Positions 1-8,152 of a stretch of DNA of 64,000 nt are shown one piece after another. How positions within the stretch are numbered: the stretch's first letter is position 1; every line of letters starts with the position of its first letter. The position numbers and the translations under genes are program-made. Source of the DNA: Actinomycetes bacterium (GTDB lineage Bacteria > Actinomycetota > Acidimicrobiia > Acidimicrobiales > Palsa-688); contig JAKBBA010000011.1 of assembly GCA_021808665.1 (NCBI GenBank), positions 1 to 64,000 of the forward strand. The letters run 5' to 3'. The notes under the pieces are model-generated. The model was not told where the DNA came from. It searched no databases and saw only the letters and a list, made by a program, of their open reading frames with translations.

Positions 1-541
1 CGGCGAAGAACTCCGAGAACGCCGTCACGCCGAACGAGGCCGCGCTCAAGGCGATCTGCGATCCCGGAGGGCACAACACCGGGAGGGGCGACACGGCGGC
101 CAGTGGCGTGGCGGCAGGAGGAACCCACGAAGCGACAGCGCGGAGGACCTCGTCTGCCACGGAGGCCTGCGATGCGGCCTGGTTGTACAAAGCTCCGTGT
201 AACTTCACGTAGGACACGCTCGTCCCGGCCAACCCGCAAGCCGCTGACATCGCCCCGATCTGGTAGGCGACGACGGCCGAGATCTCGCCGGGCGCCGCGG
301 CCGAGCGCGCCGTGCGGCCAAAACCCTCGCGGTCGAGGTAGGAGGGGTGGGCGCCGACGACGACCGCCCGCCTAGCGGCCGCGGCGGTCGTGGCGACCAT
401 CGTGAGCGGGTCCCCGGCGTGGAAACCGCACGCTACCGAAGCGCTCGACACGACCCCGAGGATCTCCTCGTCGTAGGGGCAGCCCTCCCCGAGGTCAGCG
501 TTGATGTCTATGGACGTCGTGTGAACAGGAGCGCCGGCCAC
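1..541 (-). CDS. pxpA: 5-oxoprolinase subunit A (PxpA, LamB/YcsF family), partial
   Basis: Reading the minus strand from a GTG at 541 gives a protein that begins VAGAPVHTTSIDINADLGEG and continues with ACGFHAGDP, GAHPSYLD and YVKLHGALYN, the signature blocks of the LamB/YcsF family. These proteins form the PxpABC 5-oxoprolinase that opens pyroglutamate to glutamate with ATP. About 180 of the usual roughly 250 residues are present; the C-terminus lies outside the window. An in-frame TGA lies 18 bases upstream of the GTG, so this is the only credible start. The pxpB and pxpC partners, if present, would lie beyond the left edge. It is transcribed divergently from the LytR_C gene. Family assignment is confident; activity is inferred from the family. 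Confidence 0.88.
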   Translation of the reverse strand, partial: MAGAPVHTTSIDINADLGEGCPYDEEILGVVSSASVACGFHAGDPLTMVATTAAAARRAVVVGAHPSYLDREGFGRTARSAAAPGEISAVVAYQIGAMSAACGLAGTSVSYVKLHGALYNQAASQASVADEVLRAVASWVPPAATPLAAVSPLPVLCPPGSQIALSAASFGVTAFSEFFA

Positions 542-572
542 CTGCCCATTGTCGCACCGTCACATTCCCCGA

Positions 573-591
573 GTAGCCCCACGGTGGCTAC
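573..591. repeat. Inverted repeat in divergent intergenic region
   Basis: GTAGCC (573-578) and GGCTAC (586-591) flank a 7-base spacer, midway between the divergent pxpA and LytR_C genes. A second imperfect hairpin (TTCCCG at 639-644 with CGGGAA at 663-668) lies further right. Either could be an operator or leader hairpin; no known consensus was recognised. Confidence 0.3.
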
Positions 592-727
592 GCGCCGTTC
601 GTCCTGTCGAATACACTCGGAGCAAGCCCTGACAGGACTTCCCGCTGGCCGGCAAGCGCCGCCGGGAATGGGGCGACCGCCGTGGAGTCAGAGCCGAGTG
701 TCGAAGCGACCTAGGGAGGAAATATTA

Positions 728-1270
728 GTGAGCAGGCGAATGGGCGCCGGTCGCAACCAACCCGAAGCAGGTGCGAGTTCCGCAGCAGGCCTGGTCCTGG
801 TAGCGGTGCTTCTCGTAGTCGGCATCCTGGTCCTGAGCAAGTCAGGCGGCACGACACACGCGACCGCTACCGCCGTAACCAAACCCAAGAAGGCCGCGAC
901 AACGACGACCGTTCCCGCCCCGACCACTACGACGACGACGGTCCCGCCGAGTCAGGTCAAAGTCCAAGTTCTAAACGGTGTGCTAGTAGGCGAGCTCGCG
1001 ACCCAGTGGTCAGCGAAGTTGAAAGCTGGCTACGGGTACCTCACCGAGCCGCCGGACAATGCCACTTCCAAGGTCGCCACGTCGGTCATCTACGTTCTCA
1101 CCCCGGGGTACACACCTGAAGCGGACGTGCTCGCCCAGGAGATCGGCCTGACCTCGGCAGCGGTCGACACGACCGTTCCTCCCCCGGCCAGTGCTCCTAT
1201 CCCCGCAACCGAACGCTCCACTGCGAACCTCGTCTTGGTCATAGGCCCGAACCTGGTCGCCGGGGCCTGA
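728..1270 (+). CDS. Membrane-anchored LytR_C-domain protein
   Basis: A 180-residue protein. After a short basic N-terminus (about residues 1-17) comes a single hydrophobic helix (GLVLVAVLLVVGILVL), then a Thr/Pro-rich linker with runs of threonine, then a globular domain starting VKVQVLNGV. That VQVLNG block with a following ATYG-like segment is typical of the LytR/CpsA/Psr C-terminal domain (LytR_C), found in actinobacterial envelope proteins; here it stands alone without the catalytic LCP domain. The GTG start at 728 is chosen because AGGGAGGA lies 7 bases upstream, although the frame is open much further left. Likely an extracytoplasmic, cell-wall-associated protein; its precise role is unknown. 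Confidence 0.75.
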   Translation: MSRRMGAGRNQPEAGASSAAGLVLVAVLLVVGILVLSKSGGTTHATATAVTKPKKAATTTTVPAPTTTTTTVPPSQVKVQVLNGVLVGELATQWSAKLKAGYGYLTEPPDNATSKVATSVIYVLTPGYTPEADVLAQEIGLTSAAVDTTVPPPASAPIPATERSTANLVLVIGPNLVAGA

Positions 1271-1375
1271 GGGCTCGCACTGCTCTCGTCCTCGGGGTCT
1301 CGCAGGCATGATGGACCGGCCAGGTCCGAAGGAAATGGCACCTCCGAGGGGCCGGCCAGCTCGAGTTGGGCAGCA

Positions 1376-2206
1376 GACGACGTCGACCCGCTTCTCGCTT
1401 CGTGGCTGTGCGGCGCTGCAGAAAATCCCGGAGCGTCGGGGATCTTCGCCGACTTCGACGGCACCCTCGCTCGAATCGTCGACGATCCGAGCGACGCCAA
1501 GCCGGTTGCCGGCACGGGCGAAGTCTTAGCGGCGCTGGCGCAGCGGCTCGGTCGGGTCGCAGTGATCTCCGGGCGGCCGGCTTCCTACCTCGCAAGCCGG
1601 CTCGGGGACTCCGGTGCCACCGAGCTCGTTGGCCTCTACGGGCTCGAAAGATGGGACCGAGCGAACAACCGGGCTGAAACCTGCCTTCCCCGGGGTGCTG
1701 GGGAAGCTGGCGGCCAGGACCTGCTCGGAGGTCGCGACTGGCGCGGCGTGGTCGAGAACGCCGCGCGCAGGGCCGAGGCGGAAGGTGTCCCCGGCGTGCT
1801 GGTCGAACGCAAAGGCCTCACCGTCACCTTGCACTATCGAGCTGCACCCTGCGAAGAAGAGAAGGTCAGCTCAATGGCCCGGAGTCTCGCAGAGGAAGCA
1901 GGCCTGGCCGTCCACGCAGGCAAGATGTCGGTAGAGCTAACCCCGCCCGTCGTTGTCGACAAGGGGACCGTAGTGGCGGAGCTGTCCGAGGGGCTCGGCG
2001 CCGTGCTCTTCGCGGGGGACGACACCGGCGACCTGCCCGCCTTCGCGGAGATGGAACGTCTCCGAGGCATCGGAGTGGCGACACTCAAAGTGGCGGTGAC
2101 AAGCGAAGAGGCTCCTGCCGAACTGCTTAGAAGTGCCGACGTGGTCCTCGACGACCCCGGCGAAGTGGTGGGGATGCTCAGGCGGCTGGCTTACTCCCTC
2201 CGCTGA
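1376..2206 (+). CDS. otsB: Trehalose-6-phosphate phosphatase; start codon missing or frameshifted
   Basis: HAD-superfamily phosphatase that would remove phosphate from trehalose-6-phosphate. The first catalytic motif DFDGTL lies near 1450-1470, ISGRP follows as motif II, and the late acidic motif GDDTGD appears near 2020-2035. The frame contains no ATG, GTG or TTG between the upstream stop at 1268-1270 and the GTG at 1562, and that GTG lies after the essential DFDGTL motif. The start given is only where homology-like sequence (DDVDPLLASWL) begins. One missing base in the G run around 1347-1351 would join the frame to ATG 1335 or ATG 1308; otherwise a CTG start (for example 1406) would be needed. 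It is convergent with otsA. Confidence 0.75.
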   Translation, partial: DDVDPLLASWLCGAAENPGASGIFADFDGTLARIVDDPSDAKPVAGTGEVLAALAQRLGRVAVISGRPASYLASRLGDSGATELVGLYGLERWDRANNRAETCLPRGAGEAGGQDLLGGRDWRGVVENAARRAEAEGVPGVLVERKGLTVTLHYRAAPCEEEKVSSMARSLAEEAGLAVHAGKMSVELTPPVVVDKGTVVAELSEGLGAVLFAGDDTGDLPAFAEMERLRGIGVATLKVAVTSEEAPAELLRSADVVLDDPGEVVGMLRRLAYSLR

Positions 2207-2218
2207 AGTCGCGAGGCC

Positions 2219-3625
2219 TCACAGAGCGTAGGGACCGCCCCGGCTTCGAGCCGCGTCCACCAGGTCGTCGAACCAGTCTTGCGGGGTGCGCCTGGACGCC
2301 GCCTTGCGCAGACGCTCGGCGGTCAGGCGGCGCTGGTCGGCGGGCATGTCCAGCGCCTCCGCCAACGCTTTCGCTGTGGCCGAGACGTCGAAAGGGTTAA
2401 CGCCGATCGCCGAGTCGCCGAGCTCCACCGAAGCGCCGGCCTGCGTGCTCAGGACCAGCACCCCGTCCCGCTCGTTGACCGACGGTCCTTCCTTGGCGAC
2501 GAGGTTCAGGCCGTCCCGCAGAGGGTTCACCAGCAGCACGTCGTAGCTGCGGAGCGCAGCGACTGAGCGGGGATAGTTGTCCTCCGGGTGCACGAGGATC
2601 GGGGTCCAATCAGGGGTACCCCAGCGGTCGTTGATGCGCGACGCGAGGGAGAGGACTTCCTGGCCGTACGCCTGGTACTCGGCGAGACCGACCCGCGAGG
2701 GGTACACGAGGGCAGCGAACACCACCCGTCCTCTAAGGTCGGGTCTCGCCTCAAGTAGCTCCTCGTAGGCCCAGAAACCTCGCAGGACGTTCTTGGAAAG
2801 CTCCAGCCGGTCGACCCTGACGATCAGCCGGCGGTCCCCGACGGCCGCGCGGAGCTTGCGGTGCTCCGATTCGCAAGCGTCCGAAGCAGCGACAGCCGCC
2901 AGGTCTTCGCTGTCCACGGCGGCGGTCGCTACGAACGTGTCCGCCGGGCGTGCCAGCACAGCTTCGACGCAGGCCCGGAACGCATCTGCCCACCTCTGGG
3001 AGTGGAACCCTACCGGGCCGCCGCCCACAAGCCCGTCCAGGACCGTCGCCGCCACCTCGTCGGGAAGGGCCGACAGCTCGTCGGGAGAGCACCACGGCGT
3101 GTGGACAAAGCTGCAGATCCTAAGGTCAGGGCGCCGCCTGGCGACAAGGGCCGGTGTCAAAGCGAGCTGGTAGTCCTGTACCAAAACGGTCGCTGCGGGC
3201 GGAGCTGCCCTGTCCACTTCAGCGGCGAAGAGCTCGTTGACCTGCTTGTAGGTATCCCACGCCTGCCACCAGTGGCGGTCGAAGCGGGGACGGCGCGGTG
3301 AATCCCAAAGACCGTGCAGGCAGAACCACAACGTCTGATTGGAGACTATGTCGTAGTACGCCCTGTACAGTTCGGGGTTGACGCTGACAGGCCAGAATCC
3401 GATCCTGTCGTTCGCGAGCAGGCGGGCGGCTTCGGGGCGCATGTCGTCCTCGCTGGTCGAAGCCGCCAACCAGCGCGCTTCGTGGCGGTGTGCGCCAGGG
3501 CCGAGCGTGTTGACCAGCCCACCGGCTGCCCTCTTGGCTTGCAGAGCGCCGGAGGCAGCGTCCCACTCGAAGTGCACGGGTCCACGATTAGAGACCACGA
3601 GGAGCGCGTCGGCGCCTTCATCCAT
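2219..3625 (-). CDS. otsA: Trehalose-6-phosphate synthase (GT20)
   Basis: A 468-residue GT20 glycosyltransferase making trehalose-6-phosphate from a sugar nucleotide and glucose-6-phosphate. Visible family blocks are LLVVSNRGPV at the N-terminus, VQDYQLALTPALVARRRPDLRI, FVHTPW, GFHSQRWADAF, VDRLELSKNVLRGFWAYEELLE and the nucleotide-binding tail VNPLRDGLNLVAKEGPSVN. ATG at 3625 is chosen because family homology begins immediately after it. The frame continues upstream into the divergent glycerate kinase promoter region but that extension looks non-coding. Paired tail to tail with otsB, 12 bases apart, so the trehalose pathway is complete in two steps. Confidence 0.93.
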   Translation of the reverse strand: MDEGADALLVVSNRGPVHFEWDAASGALQAKRAAGGLVNTLGPGAHRHEARWLAASTSEDDMRPEAARLLANDRIGFWPVSVNPELYRAYYDIVSNQTLWFCLHGLWDSPRRPRFDRHWWQAWDTYKQVNELFAAEVDRAAPPAATVLVQDYQLALTPALVARRRPDLRICSFVHTPWCSPDELSALPDEVAATVLDGLVGGGPVGFHSQRWADAFRACVEAVLARPADTFVATAAVDSEDLAAVAASDACESEHRKLRAAVGDRRLIVRVDRLELSKNVLRGFWAYEELLEARPDLRGRVVFAALVYPSRVGLAEYQAYGQEVLSLASRINDRWGTPDWTPILVHPEDNYPRSVAALRSYDVLLVNPLRDGLNLVAKEGPSVNERDGVLVLSTQAGASVELGDSAIGVNPFDVSATAKALAEALDMPADQRRLTAERLRKAASRRTPQDWFDDLVDAARSRGGPYAL

Positions 3626-3692
3626 CGCTTCGACCCTACCCGAGCCGCCGGTACCGTCCGGCGCGAGCGGCGAGAATAGGGCACCATGGGGG

Positions 3693-4709
3693 ATGCCCCG
3701 AGTCGTGATAGCCCCCGACAAGTTCAGGGGTAGCGCCACGGCCGCTGAGGCCGCCGAGGCTATAGCTTCGGCGGCTTTGGATCTGGGATGGCAGGCCGAC
3801 CTGGCCCCCTTGTCCGACGGGGGGGAAGGGTTCTGCTCGGTGCTGGGAGGTCGCCCTCGGCAGGTATCGGCTCACGGGCCGCTCGGGGCGACCGTCGGCG
3901 CTGCATGGTATGAGCTCGACCAAGGGGCGACGGCGGCGGTCGAGATGGCCATGGTGGCAGGCTTGTCCCTGGTTGGCGGACCCGACCACAACGATCCGGT
4001 GAGTGCTTCCACCGTCGGCGTGGGGGAGGTGATCGCTGCAGCTGTCGGGGCTGGGGTTCGCCGCGTGCTGGTGGGGATGGGCGGTTCGGCTTCCACCGAC
4101 GGTGGCCTGGGGGCTATAGAGGCCCTCGAACCCCTCGGAAGGCTCTCCGGGATAAGTATCGAAGTCGCCTGCGACGTCCGTACCCGTTTCGTCGACGCCG
4201 CCAGCGTTTTCGCCCCTCAAAAGGGGGCGAGCCCTGCGCAGGTTCGCCTTCTGACTCGCAGGTTGGAAAGACTGGTGCAGATCTACGCGGAGCGTTACGG
4301 CGTCGACGTGTCAGGTCTCCAAGGCGCCGGAGCGGCGGGAGGTTTGGCGGGAGGCCTGGCAGCTATCGGAGCGACCCTTATCAGTGGCTTCGAGCTCGTT
4401 GCAGAACGAGTGGACTTGGCCTGCCGGGTGGACGGCGCTGACTTGGTGATAACCGGGGAGGGTTTCGTCGACGAAGCGTCCTTCGACGGCAAGACCGTCG
4501 GGGGAGTGCTGGGGCTGGCGAAGGAGCTCGGCGTGCGTTGCGCCGTGATCGCCGGGGACGTCGGGGCGAGCCCACGAGACGCCGGCTTCGACAGCGACTC
4601 CTACTCGCTTGTCGACGCTGTGGGGGAGGAACGAGCTTTCAACGACACGCTGGGGGCATTGAGAGAGGTTGCCCACATGCTGCTCTCCTCGGCCGGCAAG
4701 GCCGGCTGA
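3693..4709 (+). CDS. Glycerate kinase
   Basis: A 338-residue member of the GlxK/GarK glycerate kinase family, phosphorylating D-glycerate with ATP. Characteristic blocks are VVIAPDKFRGSATAAEAAEAI at the N-terminus, LSDGGEGF, and the glycine-rich GMGGSASTDGGLGAIEAL, plus GAGAAGGLAGGL and the late ITGEGFVDEAS. ATG 3693 is chosen because homology starts there and a GGGGG ribosome-binding stretch precedes it; the much longer upstream frame runs through the otsA start. Whether the product is 2- or 3-phosphoglycerate cannot be read from the sequence. Glycerate chemistry is shared with gpgS nearby, but a functional link is only inference. The 3' end is embedded in a long terminator hairpin. Confidence 0.9.
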   Translation: MPRVVIAPDKFRGSATAAEAAEAIASAALDLGWQADLAPLSDGGEGFCSVLGGRPRQVSAHGPLGATVGAAWYELDQGATAAVEMAMVAGLSLVGGPDHNDPVSASTVGVGEVIAAAVGAGVRRVLVGMGGSASTDGGLGAIEALEPLGRLSGISIEVACDVRTRFVDAASVFAPQKGASPAQVRLLTRRLERLVQIYAERYGVDVSGLQGAGAAGGLAGGLAAIGATLISGFELVAERVDLACRVDGADLVITGEGFVDEASFDGKTVGGVLGLAKELGVRCAVIAGDVGASPRDAGFDSDSYSLVDAVGEERAFNDTLGALREVAHMLLSSAGKAG

Positions 4710-4718
4710 GGAGAGCAG
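4680..4718. terminator. Long bidirectional terminator hairpin overlapping a stop codon
   Basis: Bases 4680-4697 pair with 4701-4718 over 18 positions (17 Watson-Crick, one G-T) around an AAG loop. The TGA stop of glycerate kinase (4707-4709) lies inside the right arm. It separates two convergent genes and is the strongest simple hairpin seen in the window. Confidence 0.75.
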
Positions 4719-4730
4719 CGGATCCCGGGG

Positions 4731-7043
4731 TCAAGAAGCGGCGCCGGTGGAATCCTGAATGGCCCGCCACACCCTCTCGGGGGTGCACGGCATGTCGAGA
4801 TGGTCGATCCCGAGGTGGGAGACAGCGTCGACGACTGCGTTGTGGATAGCGGGGGTCGACCCGATCGTGCCGGACTCGCCGATGCCTTTGGCTCCCAGGG
4901 GGTTGCGGGGACTGTCCGTCTCGGTGTTGGACACCTCGAAGCTCGGAAGCTCGGTGGCGGCTGGGACTAGATAGTCCATCAGTGTCGCCGTCAGCGGGTT
5001 CCCGTCTCCGTCGTACTGGAACCATTCGAACAGTGCCTGAGCGGCACCTTGGGCTATGCCGCCGTGCTGCTGACCGTTCACCAGAAGCGGGTTGAGGATC
5101 CTCCCGCAGTCGTCCACGGCGATGTGGCGGCGGATCCGGACCCCGCCCGTCTCGGTGTCAACCTCGACGACCGACACGTGCGCTCCAAAGGGGAAGGTGG
5201 AGTTCCCCCCGTCGAAGTCCCCCTCGTGGCGCAGCGGGCCTGCTTCTAGGCCTTCGGGAAGTCTCGAAGCGTCCTTGGAAGCCGCAGCTAGATCCGACCA
5301 GCCGACGGCGGTGTTCGGTACGCCGGCGACGTGAAGGCCTTCGACCCCGACGACGATATCGTCAGGGCTGGCTTCCAACAGATGCGCCGCTATCTGGCGG
5401 GCACGTCCGAGCACCTCGATCGAGGCTGCCCGGACCGCGTTACCGGCGGTCTGCAGGGACCTGGATCCCATCGTGCCGGAACCGCGGGGCACGGCAGCCG
5501 TGTCGGAGTTGACCAGCCGGATGCGTTCCATGGGAATCCCGAGCACGTCGCTGGCGACCATCGCGAACGCGGTGTGATGGCCCTGTCCGTGCACGCTCGT
5601 GCCGACAGCCATCGACGCTGAACCGTCCTCGTGGACTTCCACCGCTCCGTACTCGACGTGAAGACCGAGGGGGGCGGTGACCTCGACGTAGGCCGAGACT
5701 CCGATCCCGAGCTGAACCCGGTCAGCTGATTTGCGCCTGCGGGCCTGCTCCTCGCGCAGCTCGCTGTAACCGGACGCCTGAAGGGCGGCGTCGAGAGCTT
5801 TGGCGTACTCGCCCGAGTCGTAAGCTCCGCCGCTGGTGGTGGTCAGCGGGAAAGCGGCGGGGTCCAGGAAGTTCCGGCGTCGCAACTCCGCTGGGTCGAT
5901 GCCGAGCCGGTCAGCCGCGACGTCCATTACACGTTCGATGAGCTGGGTCGCCTCGGGCCGGCCGGCCCCCCGGTAGGCGCCTACCGGGGTCGTGTTGGTA
6001 ACCACCGTCGTGCCCTGGAAGCGAACCTTGGGTATGTCGTAGACGCCGACGATCATCATCTGGGTGAGCATCGGCAGGACCGCGCCGATCGCAGGGTAGG
6101 CGCCGGCGTTGGCGACGACGCTCGCGTCGAGGCCGACGATCCGCCCGTCTGAGGTGAGGCCGAGCTTCGCGTTCATCTCGTAGTCACGGCCGTGCACGAG
6201 GGTGATCATGTCCTCCGAGCGGGTCTCCACCCACTTGACAGGGTGGCCGAGGCGCATGGCCGCGGCCGCTGTCACCAGGTACTCGACGTACATAGCCGCT
6301 TTAGGTCCGAAGCCTCCCCCCACCCATGGGCACACCACGCGGACCAAGGCAGGGTCCAGGCCGACCGCTGCGGCTACCGCAGGGTGGACAGAATGCGGGG
6401 CTTGGTGTGAGATCCAGCAGGTGATGCCTCCGTCAGGCTCTCCGGGGATTGCCAGGCAGCCGTTCGGTTCCATAGGCACGCCGGCGAGGCGCTGGCTGAC
6501 CATCTGCACCTCGGCTACCACGTCGGCGTCTGCCAGCGGGTCCTCGTCGGTGCCTTGACTCGTCACGAAGCATACGTTGCTGCCAGCGTCGGGGAAAAGC
6601 TGGGGGGAGTCCGGGGCGAGGCCGTCGGAGGCTTTTACGATCGCCGGCAGAGTGTCGATGTCCACGATAACAGCGGCCGCTGCGTCCTCAGCTTGGGCTG
6701 CGCTCTCGGCGACCACCGCCGCTATTACGTCCCCGACGAAGCGAACCGTGTCCCGCGCGAAGACCGGACGGTTGAAGGTGTCGGGGAGCATCGGGAAACC
6801 CTGGAAAGGTGCGAGGCCCAGGTCGTCACCACCGGCGTGGTAGACGGCGACGACGCCGGGCATCGAACTGGCTTCCTCCACGTCCACCGAGCGGATCGTC
6901 CCGTGCGCGACCGACGAACGAACGAAAGCGATGTGGCTGGTTCCGCTGGCGACGAGGTCGTCCACGTACTTGCCTGCACCGGTGAGCAACGTGGGGTCCT
7001 CTAGACGGACCACACGGTTACCCAGGATTGAACCGCTCGGCAT
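4731..7043 (-). CDS. Molybdopterin-binding hydroxylase large subunit, CoxL form II-like
   Basis: A 770-residue protein of the xanthine dehydrogenase/aldehyde oxidase/CO dehydrogenase large-subunit family, about full length. The N-terminus IGNRVVRLEDPTLLTGAGKYVDD-like block, the GGGFGPK molybdopterin motif and the late GAKGIGESGTIG active-site Glu region are all visible. The active-site loop reads AYRGAGR (about residue 350), the signature usually called CoxL form II, not the AYxCSFR of true aerobic CO dehydrogenase, so the substrate is probably something other than CO. GGGAGGG precedes the ATG. No FAD (medium) or 2Fe-2S (small) subunit gene is adjacent, which is unusual; they must be encoded elsewhere if the enzyme is a normal heterotrimer. 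Confidence 0.87.
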   Translation of the reverse strand: MPSGSILGNRVVRLEDPTLLTGAGKYVDDLVASGTSHIAFVRSSVAHGTIRSVDVEEASSMPGVVAVYHAGGDDLGLAPFQGFPMLPDTFNRPVFARDTVRFVGDVIAAVVAESAAQAEDAAAAVIVDIDTLPAIVKASDGLAPDSPQLFPDAGSNVCFVTSQGTDEDPLADADVVAEVQMVSQRLAGVPMEPNGCLAIPGEPDGGITCWISHQAPHSVHPAVAAAVGLDPALVRVVCPWVGGGFGPKAAMYVEYLVTAAAAMRLGHPVKWVETRSEDMITLVHGRDYEMNAKLGLTSDGRIVGLDASVVANAGAYPAIGAVLPMLTQMMIVGVYDIPKVRFQGTTVVTNTTPVGAYRGAGRPEATQLIERVMDVAADRLGIDPAELRRRNFLDPAAFPLTTTSGGAYDSGEYAKALDAALQASGYSELREEQARRRKSADRVQLGIGVSAYVEVTAPLGLHVEYGAVEVHEDGSASMAVGTSVHGQGHHTAFAMVASDVLGIPMERIRLVNSDTAAVPRGSGTMGSRSLQTAGNAVRAASIEVLGRARQIAAHLLEASPDDIVVGVEGLHVAGVPNTAVGWSDLAAASKDASRLPEGLEAGPLRHEGDFDGGNSTFPFGAHVSVVEVDTETGGVRIRRHIAVDDCGRILNPLLVNGQQHGGIAQGAAQALFEWFQYDGDGNPLTATLMDYLVPAATELPSFEVSNTETDSPRNPLGAKGIGESGTIGSTPAIHNAVVDAVSHLGIDHLDMPCTPERVWRAIQDSTGAAS

Positions 7044-7094
7044 TGCAACGCCCTCCCTTGTTTCTCTATGTCGACTTATGGCAACAGACTATGT

Positions 7095-7111
7095 CGTAGC
7101 GGGGTGCTACG
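7095..7111. terminator. Small hairpin after glycosyltransferase gene
   Basis: CGTAGC and GCTACG pair around a GGGGT loop in the 77-base gap between the glycosyltransferase stop and the CoxL-like start on the minus strand. There is no T run. It may be a weak terminator. Confidence 0.3.
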
Positions 7112-7120
7112 CGCCGCTCG

Positions 7121-8152
7121 CTACCGGTGGCTCGCGTGGGGCGGTCTTAGCTCAGCCACTTCGTCGTAGACGTCCGCGTACATTGAGGCTATCCGGGCTG
7201 CAGAAAACCCTCTCGCATTGCGAAGGCCGGCCTCCACGAGGTTCCTCCGGTGGCTGTCGTCGGCGAAGACGATGTCGAGGCCTGCCCTTATAGAAGCCGG
7301 GTCGCGCGGGTCGACGAGCTGTGCCGCCCCCCCAGCGACGTCCCGGTGCGGTTCGAGGTCCGAGGTGACCACCGCCAGTCCTGACGCCTGCGCTTCGAGA
7401 ATGGGAACTCCGAAACCTTCCGTGGTCGACACGAAAGCGAGCACGTCGGCGTCCTTGTAAAGCGCGGGCATAGCCTCGTCGGGGAGCGTTCCTCTCTCGA
7501 TCACTGCAACCCTGGCCTTGGCGAACGCACCTCGCTGCGCGGAGTCCAGCCGGCCGGCGACGACCACCTCGGCTCCGCTACCTTCGAGAGCCTTCGCTAT
7601 AGCCGGTAGGTTCTTGTTGGGAGCGGTCCCCACTACCAGCACCCTCGGGGGTGCTGCGGCGTCGGAGCGCCTCGGCTGCTGCTGCGAAGCGAAGAAGGCG
7701 TCGCTCACCGGGTGAGGGATCAGCCGCAAGCTTGACGCCTCGCTGGCGCCGAGCGCCTCCAGTTCTCGCAGGGTCGCAGCGCTGGGCACAGTCACCACGG
7801 CGGCGTGTCGCGCAGGAAGGCGCAGCCACAGCCACGAATAGACGAAGTTCTTCGCTGGCGACCCGCGCCGCAGGAACTCCGCGTCGTGGATGGTGACGAC
7901 GGTCGACTCGGAGGGCCTTGCCAAGGCAGCGTAGGTGACGTCACCTAAGATGTGGACCAACGGCGTGGCGATCCGGCGGGCCTCAAGTACCGTCGCGGCC
8001 CGCTGGCGTATCCCTTTGCTGTAATAGCCCGACGTGACGGTCACCACCCTGAAGCGTTCCGGCAGCTCCTTGCGGATCAGCTCGAAGACTTTCTCGATGC
8101 TGTGCTGGCCGGTCTGAGGACGCCTAGCGAAATGGACGACGTCGACTTTCAA
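7121..8152 (-). CDS. GT4 family glycosyltransferase
   Basis: A retaining GT4-like glycosyltransferase of 343 residues from a TTG at 8152. The TTG overlaps the TGA of the upstream glycosyltransferase (TTGA), with GGGAAG upstream, which argues for coupled translation; the frame is open further left but inside that gene. Visible blocks include a two-Rossmann layout, TIHDAEFLRRG, VTVPSAATLRELEALG, VLVVGTAPNKNLPAIAKAL and the donor-binding VLAFVSTTEGFGVPILEAQASGLAVVTSD with the E(x7)E arrangement. The protein lacks a signal peptide or membrane helix, so it probably acts at the cytoplasmic face. Donor and acceptor are unknown; location downstream of gpgS suggests envelope polysaccharide or glycosylglycerate-derived glycan work. 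Confidence 0.8.
   Translation of the reverse strand: MKVDVVHFARRPQTGQHSIEKVFELIRKELPERFRVVTVTSGYYSKGIRQRAATVLEARRIATPLVHILGDVTYAALARPSESTVVTIHDAEFLRRGSPAKNFVYSWLWLRLPARHAAVVTVPSAATLRELEALGASEASSLRLIPHPVSDAFFASQQQPRRSDAAAPPRVLVVGTAPNKNLPAIAKALEGSGAEVVVAGRLDSAQRGAFAKARVAVIERGTLPDEAMPALYKDADVLAFVSTTEGFGVPILEAQASGLAVVTSDLEPHRDVAGGAAQLVDPRDPASIRAGLDIVFADDSHRRNLVEAGLRNARGFSAARIASMYADVYDEVAELRPPHASHR

Noticed and set aside
347..727. Long upstream extension of the LytR_C reading frame
   Set aside because: The stretch lacks homology, lies opposite pxpA, and a good Shine-Dalgarno marks the GTG at 728.
1308..1529. ATG-started frame of 73 residues before otsB
   Set aside because: The peptide is Arg/Pro/Ser-rich and shadow-like; the otsB catalytic motif is in another frame, so only a frameshift would join them.
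4731..7043. Aerobic carbon monoxide dehydrogenase
   Set aside because: The active-site loop is AYRGAGR, not AYxCSFR, and coxM/coxS are missing, so CO oxidation is not claimed.
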